Below are positions 55,030-63,848 of a DNA stretch of 64,000 nucleotides, in pieces; the first letter of the stretch is position 1, and each line of letters starts with the position of its first letter. Both the position numbers and the translations under genes were made by a program. The stretch is taken from contig JBBBDQ010000350.1 in the NCBI GenBank assembly GCA_037127315.1, positions 3,324,501 through 3,388,500 of the forward strand, in the 5' to 3' direction. The stretch comes from Ascarosepion bandense (taxonomy: Eukaryota; Mollusca; Cephalopoda; Sepiida; Sepiidae). The notes beneath the pieces are model-generated. The model was not told the DNA's origin. It saw only the letters and a program-made list of their open reading frames with translations, and did no database searches.

Positions 55030-55855
55030 ATACTTACTTTGGTGAATACTATAGATCTAAAACCTAACAAGTTGCCGATCAATTACCAATTAATTTCCAT
55101 TAGCATGGAACAGGCTTGCCTCCCAGAGAGTAAAACACTACGCCTCCTTGGCCTTACACTCTCGGAGGACCTCAAATGCAATGACTATATCGAATCCACT
55201 GCCAAATCCGCCGCTATGAAAGTCGGTTCTCTGTGCAGGGCCCGGAAGTTTTTCCCGTCTGAATCTATCCTGCACATATATACATCTACCATCCGCCCGT
55301 GTATTGAATACTGCTGCCACATCTGGTCGGGTGCCCCTGCTACTCTCCTCGGGCTTCTTGACAAAATACAACGGGGAATCTGTAACGTGATCGATACTGA
55401 CTTGGCAGACCGGCTGCAACCACTCTCTCACCGGCGTGATGTGGCTTCCCTGTGCCTCTTCTACAAATACTTTCACGGCTTCTGCTCCGATGAACTTAGA
55501 TCATTGGTGCCGCCTAGGTACGAATTTATACGAGATACTAGATTAGCAACTAGGTCCCACCCTTTTACAGTAAAACAGATAAGATGTAACCGTAATTTCT
55601 ACTCCAACAGCTTCTTTTCTCGCGCTTCTCGCCTGTGGAATTCCCTTCCACATGCCTGCTTTCCCGACAGCTACAATCTCCCGGATTTAAATGTAAGGTC
55701 AATAGACACCTCCTATCACATTAACTTGCATCTATTCTCCCATTTGACATTTCCTATATCTATCCATCATTTCTCACCAATTTCCCCTCTATGTAACCCT
55801 CTGTGCAATAGTGGCAGTGAAATGCTTTGCTCGGGGTGAAACGATGATAAAAAAA
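55030..55855 (+). pseudogene. LINE (jockey/CR1-like) RT C-terminal half and 3' end, best-preserved copy
   Basis: An open frame of 266 codons reads from a degenerate start into LRLLGLTLSEDLKCNDYIE, IRPCIEYCCHIWSGAPATLL, LLDKIQRGICNVI, HRRDVASLCLFYKYFHGFC, NFYSNSFFSRASRLWNSLP and into the 3' UTR. This is the region after the RT palm domain. Then come 'agtggcagtgaaatgc', TTGCTCGGGGTGAAACGATG and an A-run. The 5' part (endonuclease, most of the RT) is absent. The long open frame suggests a relatively young insertion; no minisatellite is present in its 3' UTR. Confidence 0.85.
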
Positions 55856-56029
55856 ATAAGTTTATCGCTATCACTTTTTATAAAATGTTGTACTGGCAAG
55901 TTTTTAGTATTCTGTATACGATTCAGTTGGTTGGTTGGTTGGTTGGTTTATTTAACCAGCATATCAACCTTCATTAAGTCATTTAATGTTGAAAACCGTT
56001 TTGATTTGTTTTATTTAGTTTATTTGTTT

Positions 56030-56432
56030 TATATTCAAAAAAGTTTTGTTGGTAACGTTTTTTTATTCAAAAAAGTTTTGTTGATAACGTCTTTTTATTC
56101 CAAAAAGTTTTGTTGGTAACGTCTTTTTATTCAAAAAAGTTTTGTTGGTAACGTTTTTTTATTCAAAAGGTTTTGTTGGTAACATTTTTCATTCAAAAAA
56201 GTTTTGTTGAATACTTTTATAGCATTTTGACCCCAGTTTGGGGGTCAAATATTTACCCATAGCTGGGACCCTAACAAGTGCTACCACTCCGAGTCAGGGT
56301 AGACCTGGGAACAACAGCAATTAAGAGGTGGTTCCATGCTCCTCACAACCTCCCAATTAGAGGTCTTGCTACCGGATGCAGTTTACCGTCATGCGCAGGA
56401 CCGATTCAGTCGGAGTTTCCAGTTCGTAGGAA
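56030..56432 (-). mobile_element. unclassified retroposon (family D) with an expanded sub-repeat
   Basis: The minus strand carries GCGCATGACGGTAAACTGCA, GGTCTACCCTGACTCGGAG, GGGTCCCAGCTATGGGT and AACTGGGGTC. The left part is a tandem run of about six ~37-base units (TATTCAAAAAAGTTTTGTTG-GTAACGT), an expansion of the family's internal repeat. Confidence 0.8.
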
Positions 56433-56625
56433 CCTCATACATCGCAAAATAAATGTCCAGCAATTAAACAAACATTGCTTTGTGCAAATTATTTGGTTTG
56501 TTTGTTTGCTGAAAAGTTAAAAATGTGGGTGAACATCGTCTAATTGTGAGGATTCAATAATTTTTCTTGATGTTCTCTCTCGCTCACTCTTTCTAACTCT
56601 TTCTATCCCTATCCATATATATATT
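56433..56625. other. unassigned DNA
   Basis: Short spacer with a CT-rich run. Confidence 0.5.
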
Positions 56626-56767
56626 TTCTAAACATATACTGTTAAATATAAGAGACAATGAATGTCTATTATGTTTAAACATGAGCCGTTCTAAACATCG
56701 TATTTTGGCTTTAATTTCAGGTGAAAATAAAGACAAAAATTCTCTAACATTTGGATAATTTTTTAAG

Positions 56768-56812
56768 TTGGTTCTAAGCTTTCAGCTCACATGAGCCATC
56801 TTCAGAGAGGTT
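56768..56812 (-). ncRNA. hammerhead motif C2
   Basis: Minus strand: CTGAAGA (56805-56799), stem II GGCTC-ATGT-GAGCT, GAAA (56783-56780), AGCTT palindrome. The mirror of C1; one G-U pair in stem II. Confidence 0.55.
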
Positions 56813-57216
56813 ACAGGGACGTTAACATAAAAACATCCACCATCAAAGATGATTTTATCTTGTGTTGACATAAAGCTTTACTAAGCAACGACAACAGTCA
56901 CCAAATAGCAAACGCAGTTCGTAAATTTGTAATGCGGTTCTATGATGTCACACCGCGCGAGAGCCCGAAATGTTAACAGAACCACATATGTAAATGCAAT
57001 GCAATGTGTTATGACCAGATTTAAATTTTATTAAGTGAGGGTTGTTTTAATTTAATGTAGATGGCCTTCAATATCTGAAGGTTCTTTTTACTCTGTGTAT
57101 GAGTGAGTGTTATTGTATTGTTGTCTAAAATCTGTCTGATATTACCTACATTACTATGTTTTTCTAAGAAATGTTTAGTTGAACTCTGATCAGAAAGGTT
57201 ATTTTAACGTCCCTGT

Positions 57217-57262
57217 AACCTCTCTGAAGATGGCTCATGTGAGCCGAAAGCTTAGAACCAAC
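57217..57262 (+). ncRNA. hammerhead motif C1, core intact
   Basis: CTGAAGA at 57224-57230, perfect stem II GGCTC-ATGT-GAGCC, GAAA at 57246-57249, then GCTT with TT as the UH site. Stem I is weak (TCT/AGA, three pairs). Its ATG in stem II is also the first Met of the PLE frame. Confidence 0.55.
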
Positions 57263-57420
57263 TTAATAAAAAATTATCCAAATGTTGCAGAATTTTTGTC
57301 TTTATTTTCACCTGAAATTAAAGCCAAAATACGATGTTTAGAACGGCTCATGATTAAACATAATAGACATTCATTGTCTCTTACATTTAACAGTATATGT
57401 TTAGAAAATGATCTGCTCCC

Positions 57421-57424
<4 letters not shown>

Positions 57425-57479
<55 letters not shown>
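57425..57479. repeat. (TA)n microsatellite
   Basis: TA run that cuts the PLE N-terminal frame directly after its LLPR-Y motif. Confidence 0.95.
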
Positions 57480-57481
<2 letters not shown>

Positions 57482-57649
57482 CTTTTATATTAAGTTAAAA
57501 ACTATTTATAAGCCTTTGTAATGGTGGTAGCTAGATGTTTCTTCTTCTTTATGTGTATATATGTGTGTGTGCATGTGCGTGTGCGCGTTCGTCTGTGAGT
57601 ATGTGTACATGTGTTGGTAGTCGTGGTTATTTCTTATTTTCATTCTTAG

Positions 57650-57692
57650 GATCATTCAATAAATAAGGTGAATTTTTCGGTATAAGGACATC
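57650..57692. repeat. extra copy of the mariner terminal repeat
   Basis: ATCATTCAATAAATAAGGTG and AATTTTTCGGTATAAGGAC are repeated here directly before the true element end. This is a tandem duplication of the terminus, or the relic of an earlier insertion. Confidence 0.9.
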
Positions 57693-57694
57693 TA

Positions 57695-58984
57695 CGAGGG
57701 TCATTCAATAAATAAGGTGAATTTTTCGGTATAAGGACTTCTAATACAGATAGAAGCTTACTTTTTTTTCAATTTTTCAACGTAGTCTCCCAGCAGTGTC
57801 ACACACTTTTCCCATCTGGGCACAAGCTTCCGTATTCCCTCAGCGTAAAAATCTTTGAACTGATGTCTCAGCCAATCGCTCACAGCACTTTTGACTTCAT
57901 CGTCACTTTCAAAGTTCGTGCCTCTCGTCAACGCTTTCAAGGGACCAAACAGATGAAAGTCTAAAGGGCAAAGTCTGGGCTATAAGGGGGATGAGGGAGC
58001 AGTTCCCAGCCCAGCTCGTTGATGGTCTGTACCGTTTGGGCTGCTGTGTGAGGCCTTGCGTTGTCATGATGAAAGACGACTCCATGTGACTGATGACCCC
58101 TGCGTTTGTTCTTTATGTTTTTCTTGACCTGTCTCAGCAGTTCAAAATACTTGGCACTGTTCACAGTGCTTCCTTTCTCAAGGAATAAAATGGTGATTGG
58201 GCCTTGCATATCTCAAAAAACGGTGAGCATCACCTTTCCCGTGGACCACTGGGACTTGAACTTCTTCACTGGAGAGCCTGCGTGCTTCCACTCCATGAAA
58301 TGCCGTTTGGACACAGGCTCATAGTGCCAAACCCATGTCTCGTCACATGTGACCACCTTCTTCAGAAACTCATCACCATCCTTCTCATAGCGGGATAGAC
58401 ACTGCTGGGACAACTTGACTCTCTTCTGTTTGTATTTTGCAGTAAGCATCTTTGGCTGACCTCCGAATAGGCAAGGTTATCATGGACAATTTTGTGTACT
58501 GCTCCAACAGATAGGCTCAAAATTCTTGCAATGTCATCCACTGTCACCCTTCTGTCAGACTGAATGAGGTCATTGACTGATTCGATCACCTCAGGAGACC
58601 TCACTTCTGTAAGCCTCCCAGGCCTGTCTTCATTCTCAACATTGCTCCATCCTTCTTTAAACAATTTTGTTCACTTGTAGACATTCTTTGGCTGAAACAT
58701 GTGGCACCATACACAGTTGACATTCTCCTATGAATTTCAACTGGTTTGCACCCTTTAGCAACCAAAAACTTGATAAGGAACCTCTGTTCAATCCTGGTGC
58801 ATGTTTCTTGGTCGGCCATCTTTGTTAATCTCCAAAACTCTCAAAGTTTTTTTATTTTTTCAATCTGCAAAAAAAATAAAATCTTTTTGAAAAAAGAAGT
58901 AAAGGAAAAAATAAAAAAAGTAAGCTTCTATCTATTAGAAGTTTTTATACCGAAAAATTCACCTTATTTATTGAATGGCTCTCG
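57695..58984 (-). mobile_element. near-complete mariner transposon
   Basis: 1290 bases between TA dinucleotides (57693-57694 and 58985-58986). Inverted ends CGAGGGTCATTCAATAAATA / TATTTATTGAATGGCTCTCG, extending over about 65 bases with small gaps (...AAGTAAGCTTCTATCT...). It contains one decayed transposase gene on the minus strand. Length and ends are typical for a mariner. Confidence 0.95.
57758..58819 (-). pseudogene. mariner transposase, disrupted
   Basis: The minus strand runs from MADQETCTRIEQRF (58819) to LLGDYVEKLKKK (57758), about 354 codons, the usual family length. N-terminal helix-turn-helix parts (VEIHRRMSTVYG; VTVDDIARILSLSVGAVHKI) bind the ends. The catalytic D,D34D triad is visible: VTCDETWVW, HHDNARPHTA and PPYSPDFAL. 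It is broken by frameshifts near 58650, near 58440 and near 57950, and by a TGA at about 58210 where mariner proteins have Trp (TVF-W-D). The enzyme cuts and pastes the element at TA sites; this copy cannot make a whole protein. Confidence 0.95.
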
Positions 58985-59149
58985 TAATTTGGTAAAAGCA
59001 TTGTGTATATTAGGTGTATGGATAGGTTTTGAAGCCCATACATAAAGGCTTTCAAAAAATTCGTCAAATAAATCAATATTTAATGAAAAGAAAAATAATT
59101 ATAAAGATGCCCTAAAAAAGTCTTGGCATAAGAATATTTTAGAATACAA

Positions 59150-60085
59150 ACACTAACCAAGCAGACAAATAAAAAGGCAATAATAGAACCCACCATTTAG
59201 CTTAGAAGTAAAAACCAAAATAGGACAATTATTTTTAAACTAATCGATAAACACTTTCCAAAAAGCTCAGAATTAAAGAAATTTTCAATAGGAATTTCAT
59301 GAAACTGAGTTACAACTGTATTAGTAATTTAGAAAATTACATAAAACGCTAGGAGGCTAAACAACAAAGTACAAAAGAACATCATTAACAAGGAATGTAA
59401 CTGTAGGGACAAAAATAAATGCCCACTTAACGGACTTTGTAATACAAATGAGATTATTTACAAAGCACAAGTACATGGCATAAATGGTCAAAGCAAAACA
59501 TATTTAGGATCTACCAAAGACAGTTTTAAAGTCAGATGGAATAATCATAAGTCTACATTTAAACTGGATATCTTAAAAAATTGTACAAAACTGGCTAGCC
59601 ACGTGTAAAAATTAAAATTAAAGTATGAAAAAACAAAAACAAAAAACAAAACAAAAAACAAAAACAAAAACGCGGTAACTTGGAGCATAGTAAAAACAGC
59701 CAAACATTACAACGGTGGTAATATATGCAGATAATGCCAGGAGAAAATATTGGCTATTATGTTGTTCCCAGACATAAATGAATTAATAAATGAAAGAACA
59801 GAAATTATGTCCAAGTGTAACCATGCCAATAAATACCTACTAGGATCATACAATCATGGATGAAAGTTTTCTAAGAGCTTCAAGTAACATCTCCTGATAT
59901 TGAAAAGATTCCTGTTATGTGAGCATCTAAAAAATTATTTATTGAGTGATGTGTTATGTTGTCCCCAGATAAAAATGAATTATTAAATGAAAGAACAGAA
60001 ATTATGTCCAAGTGTAACCATGTCAATAAATACCTACTAGGATCATACAATCATGGATGAAAAGTGTTCCAAGACTTTTAAGTAA
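59150..60085 (+). pseudogene. Penelope-like C-terminal part with GIY-YIG nuclease, end duplicated
   Basis: Frames read QLFFKLIDKHFPKSSELKKI and RNFMKLSYNCISNLENYIKR, then CNCRDKNKCPLNGLCNTNE, IIYKAQVHGINGQSKTYLGS, TKDSFKVRWNNHKSTFKL. They end LINERTEIMSKCNHANKYLL. The Cys-rich CxCRxKxxCPLxGxC motif followed by the Y-K-A...YLG and R-W-x2-H residues identifies a GIY-YIG nuclease of a Penelope-like element. Stops separate the blocks. The final ~130 bases are duplicated in tandem (59755-59885 and 59948-60080, 'gaacagaaattatgtccaag'). Confidence 0.85.
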
Positions 60086-60434
60086 CTTCTCCTAATATTG
60101 AAAGTTGCGCGTTCATAAAAGATTCTTGTTACGTGAGCGTTTGAAAAAGCAGTGTGAGATAGAGATTAAGAAGAGCGACTTAATTGCGGAAACGGTGAGG
60201 CTGTATGATATCTTTTATGTTGTATGTTTGGGACATTCAGTTTGTATTCGTTCTCCTTACTGCTGCGGACTATCACCCCGTTTGCCTTCATGGAGGTCTA
60301 ACTAGCATTTGGCTTTCATCACCTCACGAACTGTTGTTGCTCCTTGGTCGACGTCATTCACCGACCGTCTCGTGATCTTCGTCAATTCGTTTTGCCAAAA
60401 GCGAGATACTCGCCCTATAATGTTAACTTTTGTC

Positions 60435-60467
<33 letters not shown>
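60086..60467 (+). other. Penelope-like 3' flank before the hammerhead element
   Basis: Continuous with the PLE end. It has a 66-codon frame (MRVHKRFLLRERLKKQCEIE...) starting at 60105 that I do not recognise, then pyrimidine-rich DNA and a TA run (60437-60468). It may be the PLE 3' untranslated or terminal-repeat region. Confidence 0.45.
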
Positions 60468-60470
<3 letters not shown>

Positions 60471-60747
60471 GTGAGCACTCTGGGAAAAATAGTAGACTTT
60501 GATAAACTCTACCTCTGGCATGTACGCATCGCTCATTCAGTGAAATGAATTAGAGCGCTCTAGCTATTGGGCGCGTATAATGATATGTGCTAAAAAGTCT
60601 GCCTACTTCCACCGAATGCCCATAGCCCAGAGGTAGAGTCGCCGACTGACGCCATTTCGGTCGGGTTTCAATCCTGAGTAAAAAAAGCAATCGGAGTCTA
60701 ACCGTACTGATGAGCTGTGATACGGCGAAACAGATCTGCGGATGACA

Positions 60748-60750
<3 letters not shown>
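60468..60750 (+). mobile_element. tRNA-like plus hammerhead short element (family B), copy B4
   Basis: 5' block GTGAGCACTCTGGG..., CGCTCATTCAG, tRNA-like segment at about 60615-60675 (GCCCATAGCCCAGAGGTAGA ... TCGGTCGGGTTTCAATCC), then hammerhead B4 and TA repeats. It lies just downstream of the PLE nuclease end in the same orientation. Confidence 0.7.
60697..60746 (+). ncRNA. hammerhead ribozyme motif B4, core intact
   Basis: CCGTA, CTGATGA (60707-60713), stem II GCTGT-GAT-ACGGC, GAAA (60727-60730), CAGATC, stem I strand TGCGG. CCGTA pairs with TGCGG; B1 has CCATA with TGTGG, a compensated A-U to G-C change. Stem III lacks four bases compared with B1, which may limit it to cleavage as a dimer. 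Confidence 0.75.
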
Positions 60751-60780
<30 letters not shown>

Positions 60781-60783
60781 TAT

Positions 60784-60824
60784 GACAATATATATTGTCA
60801 TCCGCAGATCTGTTTCGCCCCGAT

Positions 60825-60826
<2 letters not shown>
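60784..60826 (-). repeat. inverted copy of the hammerhead 3' half
   Basis: ATATTGTCATCCGCAGATCT plus GTTTCGCC is the exact reverse complement of 60725-60752. Together they form a palindrome around TA repeats. Confidence 0.9.
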
Positions 60827-60849
<23 letters not shown>

Positions 60850-60861
<12 letters not shown>

Positions 60862-62005
60862 GGAAAACTCAACACAACATCTAAAGTGGCTATAAACTTT
60901 AATTTATTTCTACGGGTGAATTGTTAGCACCAATCTCTTCAGACCACAAAAAATTATAATGGTTTAAATTAAGCAGAACTTTCCGAAAACAGGAAAACAA
61001 GCAGTTTGATCCAGAAATGAATTTTTCCGGATTTTATCAGATTAAAGCCTTAAAAAGTAGGGGGGAGAGAAGTAAAATATACAAAGACAAAATGTAGCAA
61101 GGAACAAGACGTGTCACCACAAGGAAGATACATAAATTATACATCCAAACATATATATATGGTTAGGTCATATAAGCAACATATTAGCGTATGAAAATAT
61201 CGACACACACTTTTACACACACAAATAAAAACCATATACACACATATACATAAAGTTATAAATACATACACAAAATATACAAACAAACTTCATATATACA
61301 CACAAAAAAAACTTATTTACATACAAATAATAACGTAAATATACAAATATAGGCATGTATATCAAATACATAAAATAAAGTCAATTCTAATTTCCTCAAT
61401 AAGAGAAGAACACAGAAATAAACTCAAAGAACAACCAACACAAAAAAGTAAGGCTGAAAGTTAATTCGAGAGGGGTAAACTAAAAATCCTATTTAACAGG
61501 GAATTTAAATTTATTTTTTTGATGGCATTTAAAAATTATTTCATTTCTCTAGTCTAATAAGCTAGCTAGTTTTTCTAAATTTGATTATTTTAATTTTTTA
61601 TCTAAACTTAAGTTACATCCATTTCTGAAAAAATATATTTCTGAAAAAAATATTCTTAGTCTTCAGTTCTTTTAATTTTTATGATCTTTTTGGTAACGTT
61701 CAATTAGAACGTTACTTGTCTTTTATTTCTATTCATTCGAAAATCTACGATCAAAGTTTCCTTATTTACCAGTTATTGTCATTCGTCTGATGTTTTTGAT
61801 GATTTGTGAAATGTAATTAAATGATAAATAGTTAAAAAATTCTCCATTTATGCTTAATCTTATCCTTTCACAGGTAATTTACAGAAAGATATGTTCAAAT
61901 GTCTGCTATCAACAGTTAAAGTGAAATTATATCTCCTTGTCTCACTCCTTTTTTAATCTTGATTCAAACGTGTCTTTCTGTAGTCAAATTATTATAGTAC
62001 TGCTA
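60850..62005. other. unassigned AT-rich DNA
   Basis: It contains CA- and TA-rich variable parts (61160-61360). No gene recognised. 'cctttcacag' before GTAATTTAC at about 61871 could be a splice acceptor but leads to no cyclophilin-like sequence. Confidence 0.5.
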
Positions 62006-62007
62006 TC

Positions 62008-62309
62008 ATGGATGTGCGTTGTGGTGCAGTGGATATCGACTCGAAACGACAAATCGGGGAGTCGAGTTCGAATTCCAGTTGAATTCCTTGCGTTCACTTA
62101 CTCACAAATACCCTTGGGAAAGGTATTAATCCGTCTCTTCCCTCCAGTTATGGGTTAAATAATAGGACAGAATAGGTTCTATAGCCTTGGTCGGCAACAA
62201 GTCTACCGCAGAAAGCAATGGCAAACTACTGCGGGATAATCTGCCCAGTCAGATTTCGAGACATGATCGCCCAAAGTGTGATTCACGTATGGCACTTAAC
62301 TGACTGACT
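62008..62309 (+). mobile_element. tRNA-derived SINE
   Basis: Head TTGTGGTGCAGTGGATATCG, box B GAGTTCGAATTCCAG, tail TTAACTGACTGACT. Close to the consensus, so relatively young. Confidence 0.92.
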
Positions 62310-62834
62310 CTTATCACATAAAATCTTAATAACTACCATTTTCATTAATACCAAGCTGTCGTAGTAACTTAAAGATTGACATGTATGTAGATTCAAGTTC
62401 TTTTTTTGTTGTTAACAAAAGCTAAACGAAGAGGTTTGTTTTATTCTGATGTTTTTGTAATTGTTCTCTTGTTAAGTAGACACTCCTAAACCTGCCAGTT
62501 GCGTGACTAAATTTCAGCTTGGGTTTTGTTAGTTTTTAAGTAGCCATTGTTTCAACAATCTAGACTTCAAGATAGGTACGGAAGATTTGCTCGAGTCTTT
62601 GGGAAGAAAGTGCTGAATACGCCTGCCTTTGATGTTTTACGAGCTGTTGGTTTGTATGCGGTCCTATCGTGTGAATTCTTGAAATGGTTAGTCTTTCAAC
62701 AGTGAGCATTTGGAAGACTCTACTGAAAGAAATCCACAAAAATGAATCTAACACATGCTTTACTTCGATCACTCACCCCAGTTTGATGCAATAAAATACG
62801 ATTTGATTTCGGTAAAAGGTAGGTGATGGTACAG
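62310..62834. other. unassigned DNA
   Basis: No element recognised. Confidence 0.5.
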
Positions 62835-62835
62835 G

Positions 62836-62940
62836 TTGTGTGTTGTGGTGCAGTGGATATCGGCTCGGAACGAGAAATCGGGGAGCCGAGTTCGAATTCC
62901 AGCTGAATTCTTTGCATTCACTACGCGCAAATACCCTTAG
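62836..62940 (+). mobile_element. tRNA-derived SINE, 5' part only
   Basis: Perfect head (TGGTGCAGTGGATATCGG, GAGTTCGAATTCCAG) through 'gcgcaaataccctta'. Then it is abruptly replaced by the 5' end of an H1 Helitron. Confidence 0.9.
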
Positions 62941-62943
62941 AAA

Positions 62944-63262
62944 TCTAAACTTATTTATAAATGGAACTTTGTGTGTGTGCTTGTGTGTCCGTTACCTATA
63001 GACTCCGAAACGGCTGAACCGATTTTCTTGAAAACTTACTCAGTTGTACTATAAGCGTCTGCCAGTGTTCTTAACTAGGTTTTGTGTCGAGGTAGCCCCG
63101 ATAAATATCGAAAATCGATAATCGAAAAGATCGGGTTATAGAAGAAGTGGTCCGATTTTAATCAAATTTCATACACTCATAGACAAAGACATAAGAAACG
63201 ATATTCAGAAGTTTCAAGGTTGCGGTTCTTACAATAGTGCAGAAAATCGATAATATATATAT
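62944..63262 (+). mobile_element. Helitron-like element (family H1), 5' half, inserted in or joined to a SINE
   Basis: TCTAAACTTATTTATAAATG start preceded by A, family body, ending at a TA run. The CTAG end is absent. Confidence 0.8.
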
Positions 63263-63395
63263 ATATATTATTTTGAACATTATTTTTACCGATACTCGTA
63301 TTTAAGTAGATATTCTGTTTTTAATTAAACAGTATTTTATATTTATATCTACCGGCCTGATTATTTTACAATAAATTTTATTGCGAAAATGTGTG

Positions 63396-63488
63396 CTATC
63401 CAGCAGGATTCGAACCTGCGACCCCTATTTACATAGGGGAAGCTACCATTTGATCTGGTACTGTCTTAACCACTCGACCATGAATAGC
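63396..63488 (-). tRNA. tRNA-like gene with long variable arm, UCA anticodon position
   Basis: The minus strand folds as a 93-base tRNA. Acceptor GCTATTC/GGATAGC (7 pairs, one G-T); D arm GTC...GAC with GAGTGGTTAA loop; anticodon stem TACCA/TGGTA with loop GATCAAA; long variable arm with CCCCTAT/ATAGGGG; T arm GCAGG-TTCGAAT-CCTGC. Box A (TGGTCGAGTGG) and box B (GGTTCGAATCC) are perfect. The long arm and GTCGAGTGGTTAAG are serine/leucine-like. Odd points: position 33 is A, not U, and the loop places UCA as anticodon, which would read UGA. It is either a tRNA-Ser-derived pseudogene or SINE head, or a suppressor-like tRNA. Confidence 0.6.
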
Positions 63489-63606
63489 CTCTTGATCAGG
63501 CGAGGTTTTTAACATGCTTATATAACACAATTTTCATAAAATAATTCATTACAAATTGTCGGTTGCTTATAACCAAATTTCGTTAAAATTCGTTAATTTC
63601 CGTAAC

Positions 63607-63610
<4 letters not shown>

Positions 63611-63659
<49 letters not shown>
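63611..63659. repeat. (TA)n microsatellite
   Basis: TA run. Confidence 0.95.
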
Positions 63660-63662
<3 letters not shown>

Positions 63663-63840
63663 TAAATTAAATATTTTCAAAGATGTTGAATGCACATTTC
63701 GTCATGAAATCCCCGAAGGGGATAACACATCACCTCAGCAACAAATGCTATCCCGAAACTGGAGATAATTTGAAGTAAATTATGTCTATTTTTTCTTTTC
63801 AACTCATAGATAGAATTGTAAAGATAGAATTATAAGGACT
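63660..63840. other. unassigned DNA with a short hairpin
   Basis: GAAATCCCCGAAGGGGAT (63706-63723) forms a small hairpin. The stretch leads into the PLE reverse transcriptase. Confidence 0.45.
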
Positions 63841-63848
63841 ATAAGGTT

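Larger units (their letters stand above)
56628..57416. mobile_element. Penelope-like element start flanked by its own inverted copy
   Basis: Left arm 56628-56825 is the near-perfect reverse complement of right arm 57205-57416 (about 200 bases), with a ~380-base single-copy centre. The right arm carries a hammerhead and an open frame MAHVSRKLRTNLIKNYPN, then NRHSLSLTFNSICLENDLLP, the type of N-terminal block found in Penelope-like proteins. Partial inverted copies at the 5' side are a known habit of Penelope elements. Confidence 0.6.

Noticed and set aside
61870..61950. A possible exon after 'cctttcacag'
   Set aside because: The translation has no cyclophilin motif and soon becomes low-complexity; no donor was found.
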